64,000 bases of DNA from Cydia pomonella (lineage: Eukaryota; Arthropoda; Insecta; Lepidoptera; Tortricidae). Below, piece after piece: positions 1-9,903 of the stretch; within the stretch, counting starts at the first letter, position 1; every line of letters begins with the position of its first letter. The position numbers were made by a program, and so were the translations under genes. Where the stretch lies: the NCBI RefSeq assembly GCF_033807575.1, contig NC_084705.1:124001-188000 (forward strand), given 5' to 3'. Below the pieces are notes generated by a model. It was not told where the DNA came from, searched no databases, and saw only the letters and a program-made list of their open reading frames with translations.

Positions 1-768
1 CCATTGTTGATAGTGGCCATGAAATACGGGGATGTCTAGGCGTGGGGTAGACTTTTCTCTGTGCGATGTTGACCACAACTTGCTGTTAATTTGCTTCTTC
101 ATTGCTGCATGCTCGTTTTCGTATTTTGTAAATGTGTTTTCGTATTGCTCATCCGTTCCCCCGAGTTCACTGTCTATCTCCCAGTGCAGCGAATCGATGG
201 CAGCCCAGCGAGAGTCCAGAGATTTTATGATATCTTCAAGCTCCCATTTCTCTGCTGCACTGTCTAGCTTGATATTAGCCTGCGTTCGAGCTAATGCCTT
301 GAAATTGCTACTTTGTTTGCGTAACATTTCATCTAGTTTGCTATTATTTCCTTGCGATGTAAATGTAGGTTCGGGCAGATTTTTCTCGACTCCCGTTGCT
401 GGCAATGTCGATTTGGCTGATCCTGGTTGCTGTCTTGGCGCCGGTTGAACGTTGACAGGGTTAGGTTTGGCTATTTCCGTGGGCGGGGTGGTTGAAGGGA
501 TTGATTTTTGAATTAGTTCTCTTGTTTGCATGTAGATGTTATACGTCTCATCATAAAGATTGTTGCAAAAGTAGGTATGATTAGGATTGTCAAACCCACG
601 TAACTTTTCGTCATTGCTGTTGAACTCCTCCCAGTGTAAGTCGAGAGAAGATAATTTCCTTTTAATGTAATCTTCAGTCTTACGATCCTGACTATCCTTC
701 TTGAAGTTGATTCTCACTTGTTTGATTACAGTTTGGAGCTGAATCTGATTTTGATACAGATCCTCCAT
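1..768 (-). CDS. Bel/Pao-type retrotransposon gag, N-terminal part (runs off window)
   Basis: An open frame of 256 codons starts at the ATG read from 768 and runs without a stop to the window edge. The protein is charged and rich in Q, E and K with coiled-coil-like spacing. It ends at the edge with RLDIPVFHGHYQQW, which resembles the P-x-F-x-G-x-x-x-x-W motif of the DUF1759 region found near the start of Pao/Bel polyproteins. Its position just inside a primer binding site and LTR-like end (1096-1320) fits a gag start. The element continues to the left, so protease, RT, RNase H and integrase are not visible. The family is inferred from motif and layout; whether the element is intact cannot be judged. 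Confidence 0.75.
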   Translation of the reverse strand, partial: MEDLYQNQIQLQTVIKQVRINFKKDSQDRKTEDYIKRKLSSLDLHWEEFNSNDEKLRGFDNPNHTYFCNNLYDETYNIYMQTRELIQKSIPSTTPPTEIAKPNPVNVQPAPRQQPGSAKSTLPATGVEKNLPEPTFTSQGNNSKLDEMLRKQSSNFKALARTQANIKLDSAAEKWELEDIIKSLDSRWAAIDSLHWEIDSELGGTDEQYENTFTKYENEHAAMKKQINSKLWSTSHREKSTPRLDIPVFHGHYQQW

Positions 769-1095
769 ATTACGCTTTCTTGATAATTAGTACTGTAAAG
801 AAAATAACTTGATAATGGGTGGTGGTAGACTTGCTTGGTCACCTTTCTTGATAACTCGTGTTCACTTTCCTTGCTTTCTTGATTGTTCGCGTATGTAGGT
901 ATGTCTGCCTTGTTGCTTAGTTGTTTGACCTTGTTGTCTTACTTGATGTCTTGATTATTTCTTCCTCACTTGCTGGTTAATATTCTTCGTGCACTTCGCT
1001 ATCTGCCTACTCAATCCAGTCGGTGAGACCCGGTTGTGGGAAGCCAACTGAGTTGAACTGACAAATAAATGAGCACAGAAGACGGTTATCGAAGG
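769..1095 (-). other. Untranslated leader of the Bel/Pao-type element
   Basis: Non-coding sequence between the primer binding site and the gag ATG. It carries many scattered copies of a CTTGAT(A) word, for example near 780, 810, 850, 880 and 940. No other feature is seen. Confidence 0.5.
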
Positions 1096-1134
1096 ATCCA
1101 TAGGTCGCTGGTTCAAATCCGGCTCGAAGGACCA
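1096..1134 (-). other. Primer binding site complementary to tRNA-Tyr 3' half
   Basis: Read on the plus strand this is the anticodon-stem, T-arm and acceptor half of an insect tRNA-Tyr, ending in CCA (box B GGTTCAAATCC, acceptor CTCGAAGGA then CCA). Eukaryotic tRNA genes do not encode CCA, so this is a copy primed by mature tRNA, read on the minus strand as TGGTCCTTCGAGCC. The match is about 39 nt, much longer than the usual 8-18 nt. The tRNA identity is from memory. Confidence 0.7.
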
Positions 1135-1138
1135 TTAA

Positions 1139-1320
1139 TGTTAGAGTACTTGCTAACTCTAACATTTACTTGATAGATTCTTGATAGTAATGTGAAACAC
1201 GAAAGACGAATTCTTGATATAAACTTGCTTTATTATAACTTGATAGGTGTGCACACTTATACAGTAGCGAACGTGATTATTTAATGAATGGAAAAAGGTA
1301 CTTATTGACTAGTTATAACA
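1139..1320 (-). repeat. LTR of the Bel/Pao-type element (outer end uncertain)
   Basis: The end next to the primer binding site is TGTTAGAGT, four bases after the PBS. An exact 9-bp inverted copy, ACTCTAACA, ends at 1164 and makes a small hairpin. The outer end is not certain; the first plausible ...TAACA is at 1320. The second LTR lies outside the window. Confidence 0.5.
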
Positions 1321-1580
1321 CTTTTATATAAACTAAATGCTGATGGGGCAAATGATGAATATGATGCATGTGCAATTTATTTGTACACCAGTCTAGTCAT
1401 GGTTAGTCTTATAACCATTGTACCTGTTCCCCAGCAATACCGCTAAGGAGGAATGGTTCGAATACTTTGGACATGGGTTATCTCATGAAGGATTTTTTGT
1501 GTTTTACTTCAGCATTAAGTATATAAAAAAAATAGTCTAAAGTAGACGAAATTTAACGACATGAACGGAATGCAATGCAT

Positions 1581-1700
1581 AGTTATTATTACCTTTTCCG
1601 ACGTTTCAGCTAGGTTGCACCACCTCCATAGGTTGCATCCGTGGCTACAGCTGGTGCAGTGCAACCCAGCCAAAACGTCGGATAAGATAAAAATAATGAA
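1581..1700. repeat. Hairpin / MITE-like inverted repeat
   Basis: Arms of about 45 bp (about 1581-1625 and 1655-1700) are inverted copies around the words CCGACGTTT and GGTTGCAC, with a few mismatches. No coding content. Confidence 0.6.
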
Positions 1701-1963
1701 ATCATAAAGTGTTTATGTCGCTAAAACGCGAGAGATTAAGTTAAGATTATTAAGATTGTATGTTATGAAATAGGTGAAAATTAAATTTCGTCTACTACTT
1801 ATACTAGGTAGTCTTTCTTCATGGTACAGTCGCTATCAGATCAGCGGCAGCAGCCAAAATGTTCACAAATATCTGAATAATGCCTCTATTACCCACTGTA
1901 TATTTTCCATTTGATTGGAAGAACACTACAAATCATTCTATTACTCTTTATTGATATCCATCT

Positions 1964-2238
1964 GACGACCAGTTTGGCCTAGTGGGTAGTGACCCTGCCT
2001 ACGAAGCTGATGGTCCCGGGTTCAAATCCTGGTAAGGGCATATATTCGTGTGATGAGCATGGATATTTGTTCCTGAGTCATGGGTGTTTTCTATGTATTT
2101 AAGTATTTATAAATATTTATATATTATATATATCGTTGTCTAAGTACCCTCAACACAAGCCTTATTGAGCTTACTGTAGGACTTGTCAATTTGTGTAATA
2201 ATGTCCTATAATATTTATTTTATTTATTTATTTATCTT
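1964..2238 (+). repeat. tRNA-derived SINE, family 1
   Basis: The tRNA-like head has box A-like TGGCCTAGTGGGTAG and box B GGGTTCAAATCC. It is followed by a body shared with the copies at 12806-13032 and 34497-34656 and a TTTA-rich tail. It is not a tRNA gene: the cloverleaf is degenerate and the body is repeated. Confidence 0.85.
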
Positions 2239-2486
2239 TAGCCTTATTCTATAGCCATCCTTAACCCTAGTTATCTTGAGCTTCTTATCGAGCTATCGCC
2301 TCGACGAGTATAACAGAGAGTAATCAAATGTACCTCGTACGGTTGTACTTATCACCGCACCGTAATGTGGTACCTAACCGGCGGAAAATTAACGTAAAAT
2401 CATTTTTTACCAGACTGACGCAATATAGGTGCTGCTCAATATCAGCTCGCTGGATTACGAGTAGGGGTAGTCCACGGGCGGGGGAG

Positions 2487-2496
2487 GGGGAACTTT
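2487..2496 (+). promoter_or_regulatory. Candidate NF-kappaB (Rel) site
   Basis: GGGGAACTTT fits GGGRNNYYYY and lies about 128 bases upstream of the inferred start site at 2615. GATA words (CTTATC at about 2537; GATAA at about 2565) lie between it and the TATA box. Rel plus GATA sites are the usual architecture of insect immune-inducible promoters. Function is inferred. Confidence 0.4.
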
Positions 2497-2583
2497 ACTA
2501 TGGCGGGCTGACATTGAGCAGTCATCGAACCTGGCTTATCGAATTGGGGGGCTATCGGCCACGCGCCAGATAACCCCCGCACC

Positions 2584-2617
2584 TATATAAGCCGAGATGC
2601 TCGCCCACATCTCCAGT
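2584..2617 (+). promoter_or_regulatory. Core promoter: TATA box and initiator of peptide gene 1
   Basis: TATATAA at 2584-2590 precedes an arthropod-type initiator CTCCAGTA whose A (2615) is 31 bases downstream. The same box, spacing and initiator occur at peptide gene 2 (14544-14575, minus strand). Confidence 0.75.
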
Positions 2618-2750
2618 ACTCATCTAAGAGCCACACTGTCGCAATCGCAGCTTAATCGAGCATTCGGCAGATAACCTTAGTGTGTAGATTAACAATCCTG
2701 CATCGGGTTGCATCCTTATCCGTCACCAAAGTGTGTCAACAACGAACAGT

Positions 2751-2966
2751 ATGCGTGTCCTGCATTTCCTCCTGCTGGTGCTAGCAGCCGTGATACTGGC
2801 GGCGCCGGCCGCGGCGCGACCCCCCACGCCGGCCGCGACGCACCTCGCCGCGCCGGCCGACACCCACCACGTCCACAAGCGGTCCTCCCTCTGCCTGCTG
2901 AAGCTCTGCAGTTTCTCGCTGCCCACAACGAAGAGGAGGGTCTACAAGGTTGGGAAACTGTGGTAG
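2751..2966 (+). CDS. Small secreted cysteine-loop peptide precursor, copy 1
   Basis: 71 residues. I start at ATG 2751, since the frame upstream opens only with GTG at 2733. Residues 1-22 form a signal peptide (MRVLHF, a leucine/valine/alanine core, then AAA before RP). A proline/alanine/histidine-rich spacer ends at the dibasic site K43-R44. The predicted mature peptide is 27 residues, basic, with one pair of cysteines C48-x4-C53 and a second basic patch KRR. The shared core with copy 2 is KRSSxCxxKLCxFS. No introns are needed. TATA, initiator, Rel-like and GATA motifs lie upstream. I do not recognise the family. An induced immune or antimicrobial peptide is the best guess from promoter and charge; a neuropeptide or silk/salivary peptide is possible. 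Confidence 0.75.
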   Translation: MRVLHFLLLVLAAVILAAPAAARPPTPAATHLAAPADTHHVHKRSSLCLLKLCSFSLPTTKRRVYKVGKLW

Positions 2967-4735
2967 GAGCCGCGGCTGAGAAGAAAGTACCTGCTGCCAA
3001 TATCTTGACTATCGCAAAAGATACGTCATGCCAGATCTGCGGTCGCAATCTCCGGCGAGCAAGCTAGTCTCGCGTCGCTGCCTGAGAGGCTACGCTGAAA
3101 AATCGTCAAACTGCAAGATTGATCAAACACGCGGTGACTTGGTAGAAGATGCGACGGCCTGCTGCTACTTTTATACATATGAAACCCTTTTTGTGTTGAA
3201 GGAGAAAAGAAGAACGTGTCATTAGAATTTTCTTTGCAGCCAAGCTGCCGCCTAGCAGATGCATCCGCACTTCATTTATTGGGAGAAGTCTAGAAGTTGA
3301 GCGGTGACGTCACCGCGCAGCTGTTGTGACCTTAGATTCGTAAGGGCGTAACGCTCTATTGTAGCATCTGGATCAAGTGCTAAAACAAAGTATTAAAATT
3401 GTAAAATAGCTTGTATAGTATTCTTATAGAATTAAGTAGCTATCATGGGTAAACATTGTTATTAAAATATTTAAATTACACCGGAAAAATAACACAATAA
3501 AACTTTTTTCTATACCTGTGCCTACATGCATTTCACTTCAGCCCCAACGCTTCCTCGTAGGTACGCAACGCAGTAACAACCTTTTATTCACACGAAGTTA
3601 CGCACATCAAATACTTTTAAAAAGGATTACCTGTTTATAAACTATTAAACAGATGAGATCAAAAGACGAAACCTTGCATAAAGATTTTAGAATAAATACA
3701 GAATACAGTGGCATCCATTTGTAAGCGTAGATCTGCGAGCTGCTCGTGCACGTTGTATGCAATAGTTTTGTGCATAGCTAAGTACCTATGTCAGTATCTA
3801 TCGTTGATTCAATAAAACACGAGTTTAGAATTTCTGCTACGATCAGTACATTGCATGTCATGTAATAGACACACTCGAGCGAGTATGACTTGGTGCCTAA
3901 ACCTTATGGCTAAGTGATATGGCCTAGTACTTAACTATTAATACTCTAAGCATTTTAGCTTATCACTGCCACTTGTTTGTTATAACCTTTGCTTTAGTTT
4001 AATCATAAAACATAAATAAAGTAGAATACATCTAATCTGAAACAATAAAACATCATCGGCATCGTACGATACGCAAAACGTGCTTTGATTTCGCCCTGTG
4101 CACAATCTGAAAACGACCTAATTACAAAAACAAAAAGTCGGAACTTAATTGTTGCCACAATTAGTATGGCAAAGATCAAGATGACGTGTAAGTTACATCA
4201 AGACCTCTTTCAAATAATACCTATACATATTGTTTTATGTTATGATTGCATGTTTTAATAGTTATTTGTTTTAAATACAAGGAGGCAAAGTTGTTGTTTA
4301 ACCGTTCGTGATAATATTGATACCCGAGCAAGCGAAAGATTGCAAAATTGAACCACGAGCATAGCGACTGGTTCGAGAAGTGGAACGCTTGAGCGTTGTG
4401 AGGGTTTCAAGACACGCAAACTTTGCATCCCCACTGCTTACTTTCACTAAACACAAAAATTTCACCACACCAGCGCGAGGAAAATACTAACTATGAAATA
4501 CCAAATGAACGTTATAAAAAAGTAAGTAGTACATTAATTAAAATAAACTAACTTATCTATTAAATAACACTAAATTAAAACTAATAACTTATTAAATTAT
4601 ATTATATTAAATTAAATAAACATTTATTTCAGAATTAAATTTCCATATTATATTAGTAACTTATTACCTAATATATTACTAAACCTATGTTAATAATTAT
4701 TTTATAATGTAGTATATTGACTATTATGGGCATGT
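2967..4735. other. 3' flank of peptide gene 1 and non-coding spacer
   Basis: The first 150 bases keep scattered similarity to the 3' flank of copy 2 (for example GAAGAAAGTACCT). The rest is AT-rich with no frame or repeat I recognise. Apart from the palindrome at 3301-3316, nothing is seen. Confidence 0.6.
3301..3316. promoter_or_regulatory. Perfect 16-bp palindrome with CRE core
   Basis: GCGGTGACGTCACCGC is its own reverse complement and contains the CREB/ATF octamer TGACGTCA at 3305-3312. It lies about 340 bases after the peptide 1 stop codon. Function is unknown. Confidence 0.35.
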
Positions 4736-4738
4736 AGG

Positions 4739-5150
4739 CTACACCAGTACTGCCAGAAAGCGCCCTACCCTGTCCGCGACTGTTGCAAGGAGACTGTTGG
4801 CGCTGCCGCGCACGCGCCGCACCAGCGACGCCACCCGCTTGCGCATGATGGCGTGGAAGCCGTCGGTGCGCGACTTTGCGAACATACCGCTAGCGCTGCA
4901 ATAGCGCATCCTAAAAGCATTATTATATTGCACGCGTAGGGCGCTGTAAGTTTTTTGAGTAAAGTTGATCCATAGGCTGCAGGTGTAAAATGACTGACAG
5001 TACGCCTTAAAAAGGGTGACTTTAAAGTTGCTGGTACACCTTGCGAACCTAGGAATCAACATATTACTTCTTACAGCCAGCGCCCTACGCTCCCTTTCCA
5101 CATCTACGTCATCTTTTAGCGATGCGGTTACCCAGTGTCCCAAGTTAAAT
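4739..5150 (-). pseudogene. LINE A reverse transcriptase, C-terminal part (left of nested insertion)
   Basis: The frame from about 5150 encodes EFNLGHWVTASLKDD and then the post-RT region typical of some insect non-LTR elements (ERRALAVR, LFKAYCQSFYTCSLW, YSALRVQYNNAFR). It continues LINE A from 6979-7555; an I-like LINE inserted between the two halves. It ends with a stop at 4739. It is a fragment of a mobile element, not a host gene. Confidence 0.75.
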
Positions 5151-6978
5151 TCTCTTTTTTTTTTTTTTTCCTGGCTTTCCCCTCTTGTGTTTTGGCAGGA
5201 GGGATTTTGCCAATGACGACGTTTTAAGACGTACCACGCACGATAAGCATGTTCGGTGTATGATAAATTTTGGTTTGGTAAAAGGACTTATGGTAGGTAC
5301 CTAAAACAAAAAACATTTATTGTTAAGGACATCACAGACAACACAGGACATGTACAGTTTATTAGAAAAAGAGCGGGAAAGGTAACAGTTTTGACAATTA
5401 GAAGGCATACCAACATAAGGAGAGATAAGAAATGGACAATAGACATAAGATAAGGTGATTTTACTAGAAAATGTAGAGCCGTTAAAGTTTTATATTATTT
5501 TCTTGTATGTGTTTAAGAAGAATTCTAGTGATGGGAGGATCCATGAGAACTAGAAGCGTTTGAAAATTGATAGGCCGCGGGATATTATTCGGTAATACAT
5601 CATATAACGAGCGGTTAAGTCTATTGCAAGAAAAGAAAATGTGATCCGAAGTTCCTTCGTCAAGACCGCACTCGCATAAAGAGCTGTCCCGCACCCTAAT
5701 TTTTGCGAGGAATACAGGAGTACAGACATGACCCAAACGGAGACGGCAGAGTGTAGACGTGGCCCATTTACTAGCAGAACGAAAACTAAAGAACCACGGT
5801 TTATGAGGTATAATTGGTTGTATGATTCCATAATGTTTTCCAACATGGCGTCTAGAAGAATCCCATAATTCTTGCCAATCGTCCCTCGAGTCACGGCGAG
5901 CTTTAATCATTAAGTCAGACGCTAGAACCATGTTGTGAGTCTCCGATCCATTAAGGGTGGCCTGCTTAGCCCACATGTCGGCGTTCTCATTGCCGTCGAT
6001 CCCACAGTGACCCGGAATCCAGACTAATGTTACTTGTAAACCTATTTCTTCACATCTGTACAGTAGTTGTTTAAGTTTCAGGATGAAAGGGGAAATCATT
6101 TTCATTTTGAGCTGGTTACCTGATACGGCTTGGAGGCAGCTTTTGGCATCAGAGAAGATTATAACTTTGGGAATTTTGTGAGACTCAACATATGCCACTG
6201 CTTCCATTAAGGCAATTGATTCCCCAGTGAAGACGGAGGACTGTGAGGGACATTTGTATGATAAGAGGATGTGGTATCTAGGGATCCAAACTGCTGCTCC
6301 TACACAGCTATTGGGGTTCAATTTTGAAGCATCAGTGAAGATTGGTAAGAAATCTTGCCATTTTTCCAATTCTTTGTTTAATTTAATATTAGCTCCTGGA
6401 TCATTTTTGTTGATGTTAAAATCTAAAATTACACTGGGGCAGTAAGTTAAATAATTATATTCAAATTCAAATATTGGGTTTTTCTCTGTGTTATAAAGTG
6501 AGGATGGGAGGTTTTCAATTTTTCTGAAGCTGGTAATGAATCTTGGTGTTTGTTTATGGGTCCAATATGCATTTACAGATACCACAGATGAGAGAGCCTG
6601 TAAGCGAGGAATGAGGGGGTGATTGGATATCGAACAAGCCCTCAAAACATATCGGTCTGCAAGGAGTTGCCTACGGAGAAAAAGGGGAGCTTCCACACAC
6701 TCAACCTGCATGGCATTTTTTGGTGAGGATCTCATGGCTCCAAGAATGATCCGAAGACATTTGGCTTGGATAGCGTCTAACTTCTTGAGAGCTACTTTAT
6801 TGCAAGGTTCTAGGACAAATGAACCATAATCCATTTGGCTACGAATTATGGCATTATAGACAAGTTTTTGGCAGTAGGGATGAGCGCCCCACCAGACCCC
6901 AGACAGGGATCGGAGCACATTAATGCCATTTTCACATTTGTCAACAACATGATTTAAATGAGGAACACCTGTCATTTT
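5151..6978 (-). mobile_element. I-clade LINE, 5'-truncated, inserted in LINE A
   Basis: The 3' end on the minus strand is a pure A tail (plus-strand T run about 5153-5169) touching LINE A codons at 5150. The 5' end is truncated at about 6978, again touching LINE A codons (VQVSKSPK). Between are a 3' UTR (about 5170-5481) and the C-terminal part of ORF2. The two LINE A halves join in frame when the insert is removed, giving both boundaries to within a few bases. No clear target duplication was found. Confidence 0.8.
5482..6978 (-). CDS. I-clade LINE ORF2, C-terminal part with RNase H
   Basis: About 497 uninterrupted residues, beginning after the lost RT core at KMTGVPHLNHVVDKC. The RNase H domain has its acidic residues in place: D215 (FTDAS), E252, D276 (FSDAKS) and D333 (GNENADMWAK), plus H323 in PGHCG. 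A C-terminal zinc knuckle C434-x-C436-x8-H445-x4-C450 follows. In the family, RNase H removes template RNA during target-primed reverse transcription. Without endonuclease and most of RT this copy cannot move on its own. The open frame suggests recent insertion. Confidence 0.85.
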   Translation of the reverse strand, partial: KMTGVPHLNHVVDKCENGINVLRSLSGVWWGAHPYCQKLVYNAIIRSQMDYGSFVLEPCNKVALKKLDAIQAKCLRIILGAMRSSPKNAMQVECVEAPLFLRRQLLADRYVLRACSISNHPLIPRLQALSSVVSVNAYWTHKQTPRFITSFRKIENLPSSLYNTEKNPIFEFEYNYLTYCPSVILDFNINKNDPGANIKLNKELEKWQDFLPIFTDASKLNPNSCVGAAVWIPRYHILLSYKCPSQSSVFTGESIALMEAVAYVESHKIPKVIIFSDAKSCLQAVSGNQLKMKMISPFILKLKQLLYRCEEIGLQVTLVWIPGHCGIDGNENADMWAKQATLNGSETHNMVLASDLMIKARRDSRDDWQELWDSSRRHVGKHYGIIQPIIPHKPWFFSFRSASKWATSTLCRLRLGHVCTPVFLAKIRVRDSSLCECGLDEGTSDHIFFSCNRLNRSLYDVLPNNIPRPINFQTLLVLMDPPITRILLKHIQENNIKL

Positions 6979-7555
6979 GGAGACTTTGACACTTGGACAC
7001 TTTGGTCGTCTAATTTGACAGTTCTTCCCCTTAAGACCAGCAACTCACTTTTAGAGACATTGTACTTGAGACGACGGGCTTCCGCATACCGCTCACAAAC
7101 ACCAGGGTCCTCAGGGCGTCGATCGACGGGCTCAGCAACACCATGTCGTCTGCGTAACTGATGTTATTTACGGACGTCCCATCTATTGAACATACGACCA
7201 TAGTGTTGCTGAGCTCCTCAATCAGCCGATTGACATATAGGCTGAAGAGTCTAGGCGACGTAAGCCCCCCCTGCCTGACCCCGCACTCCAGCCTATACTC
7301 ATCGTATAGCGAACCCGCCCACCTTACGACATTAGTTTGGATGGCCGTACCAAAACCTGAACAGTTCCACCAATTCCCCGCGTACAGACGTCTCATCGTA
7401 CAGTTTTTGCCAAAGTTTGTCATAGGACACCAAATCGAAGGCTTTCGAAAGATCAAGAAAACACACAAAAACTTGTGATTTCCTGTCTGTGTAGAATCGG
7501 ACAGTGTGCTTAAGACAAAGGACTACCGTCTCGGTGGACAAGCCCGACCGAAATC
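6979..7555 (-). pseudogene. LINE A reverse transcriptase core, frameshifted (right of nested insertion)
   Basis: Two overlapping frames carry one RT: FLDLSKAFD (catalytic Asp), GVRQGG and ISYADDMVLL (catalytic YADD). An extra base near 7348 (in CATCCAAACT) and another shift near 7098 break the frame; the third frame gives CERYAEARRLKYNVSKSEL up to the insertion. The 5' end is lost near 7555. A decayed non-LTR element. Confidence 0.8.
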
Positions 7556-9110
7556 TTATATTAAATAAAATTTAAATACGTCTAAAAAGTTTGGCCCCTT
7601 TCGTATGGTGCCGAGGATGCTGGCAGTATTTCCCCGCTGTATTGCGATGCTAATACGTTGTGCGAGAAAGCTGCCAGCTCTTAGGTCACGTGAAAAATGT
7701 ATTCGGGGCCGAGACCCCTGTACTTTTGTACTTTATGCTTTTCAGTCGCTTTAGCCGCCGCACCTGCATGGAACCCGTGTGAAAAAGGTTTGCCTGGAAT
7801 AGTTCTTGACAGAAAAACTAATATGAAACAGCGATCGAGTGTGAAAGGGGTGATGCGAACAACTGAAAGTAACTAATCTTAGGAGATTAGGACATTGTTT
7901 CTGCATTTCTGCTGGTTTTATCAGAGCATTCTTCATTAGCATAAACTGCCACCGGTTAGGGTCAGAGTGCATGCATTCCCCTTGCACTGAACGCACTAAC
8001 GAACCACTGTTAGAGATAGCGCGCATACCTAACCTTGCACTGAATGCACGCAAATATTTTGATGACATCAAATATCATAACATCGAGTTTTTCCGCCCGC
8101 GCATCTTCGATGCTCGACTATAGTGAGCCTTTGACCCCGGAATCCGTAACAATTATCTGTAATCGAAGTTCAGGCTTATTCTGGTCCTTTTGTAGATCCT
8201 AGTGGTCGGTAAGCTTTGTGAACCGCTGTTGCTGCGCGCGAGTGACGCTAGAGCTCCCAACCTAGCTGGCTTAGCTCTGACGGTTGGCTATAAGAATACC
8301 TAGTAGATACACTGACAGAAAAAAATACAGACTCACAAGCGAAATTATAAACCTTTAAATTTAAGAAGACATTTTGGTTCTTTTCTTTGTGCTCATGTTC
8401 AGAGCGTACTGTACATCGCTGCATACCTGAAGCACGCAGCGATCGCTAAATACTCTGCGGGTCCAAAACAACGACGCCTTCAGGGTGCTGTTGCTTGCGG
8501 CTGCCGCGATGTTTGCGGATGCGAACGTGGGCAGTTTCCACGCCACGCGCCGCAAGCGTTGCGCCGCGCGATGCTTGGCGGGGTGCATGACAGCCGCCGT
8601 AGCCTTCTGTCCCTCGTGGCTAAAAGGTGGGACAGAGGCCTTTTGAAGCACCGGTCCTCCATGCACGTTAGCCTTAATAATACATTTAATGTAATATAAT
8701 TTATTTAATTTAATTTATATGATCAATTTATTTGTTTTAAATGTTAATGGTTGTAATAATAAATTAATTATTTTCATTAATTTTATTTTAATTAAAACTA
8801 TGTTGACATTTTGATTTAATTCAAATTTTAATTAATGTAAATTAGTTTTATATTGTATAGGTATGTTATATGGATTCCTTATTGTCCGAAATAAATGATA
8901 TTTTTTATATTAATTAAATTAACGTTTATTCAGATTGATAAAATACTTTATTATTCTCATTATTACATGGCTTTAATGGCCAATATTAATAGTTTAAAGC
9001 ATAATTTTAAATTTAAAAGAAAATAGAAACATGCACAAATAATTGGAACAAAATATGCATTATCTTAAATTCCTAATGAATACAAAAAAAGTATGAACAT
9101 GAAGAATAAA
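7556..9110. other. Unassigned spacer
   Basis: 7,580-7,740 looks like an old repeat (possible LINE tail; the frame reads FGPFRMVPRMLAVFPRC) but I cannot place it. A GC-rich patch at 8450-8660 has open frames on the minus strand with no recognisable domain. 8670-9090 is AT-rich. No gene is supported. Confidence 0.5.
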
Positions 9111-9290
9111 GAATGGAATGCGCTCCCGCCCTCTGTATTCCCTGATAAATATGACCTCGGTCTCTTTAAAGCAAGAGTGAATAGGCTACTACTGAATCGG
9201 TGAGCTCCATCTTAGGCCCTGTCTTCACTTTGCATCAGGTGTGACTAGAGCCAATCGCCGATCAGTTTTTAATAAAAAAAAAAAAAAAAA
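9111..9290 (+). mobile_element. Jockey-type LINE 3' end
   Basis: Codons 9111-9203 read EWNALPPSVFPDKYDLGLF then KARVNRLLLNR and stop, the usual C-terminus of this LINE type. A short 3' UTR ends in an A run at 9274-9290. All upstream coding sequence is missing (5' truncation). Confidence 0.75.
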
Positions 9291-9903
9291 GAATAGGCGC
9301 TGGCTCAGCATAAAGCTGCGGAGATCCGCAGCGCTGCTATTCTGCCAGAACCTTTTTAATGTGTATCATTTCGATTGTATAATAGGGTGGAGCGAAATCC
9401 AAAATTCTCGAGTAGTAGAGCAATGGAACCCCACTAAAAGGATGTATATATTTATGTAAAAAAAAACTCCGTAGGTATATACTTTTAGCCCTCTACTGTT
9501 AGATTGTTAATTTTGTGCCAGCCTGTAATATGCCTACCTTTGTATCCTGTCTGTGGAAACCTGTATTTGGCTTCTCTGAAACATATTTATCGTAACCTAA
9601 TTTTAGTTTATTTAAGCTGTCGGTTTACGAATAAAATAAAATATGACTAGGAGAAGGTAAGCGAGTGCGCGCGCCCTGCGCTTGCGCCATCGCCACTGCA
9701 CCGGTGCACACGCACTGCGCTTAGTTTGTAAATGATTATAACAGTTTAGACACCCAGTGCAATTGACCTCGTATGTTATTATAATTACAGCGAACGTCAT
9801 ACAACTTTTGACTTACGCTTCACAGAACGTAACGTAATAGTGAGAGCTCCGTAATCAATCTAGAAATGGCATGCGTTTGCAGTGCTCCGTTAATAAACTT
9901 ACG
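9291..9903. other. Unassigned spacer
   Basis: No gene or recognisable element. The sequence from about 9297 (GCTGGCTCAGC) may be an old repeat. Confidence 0.4.

Noticed and set aside
1096..1134. tRNA-Tyr gene
   Set aside because: Only the 3' half is present and it ends in CCA, which eukaryotic tRNA genes do not encode; it is a primer binding site.
1980..2040. Functional tRNA gene (also at 12970, 15370, 34590, 29030, 41400)
   Set aside because: Degenerate cloverleaves attached to repeated bodies; these are SINE heads.
2733..2750. Upstream GTG start for peptide 1 (and TTG-type start at 14474 for peptide 2)
   Set aside because: Non-ATG starts; the conserved protein begins at the ATGs 2751 and 14423.
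2708..3067. 119-codon frame overlapping the peptide 1 gene
   Set aside because: Out of frame with the signal peptide and Cys-loop shared with copy 2; explained by GC-rich codons.
7751..8071. 106-codon minus frame
   Set aside because: No domain, homologous copy or splice context recognised.
8361..8666. 101-codon minus frame in a GC-rich patch
   Set aside because: Two overlapping frames of similar length and no motif; likely composition.
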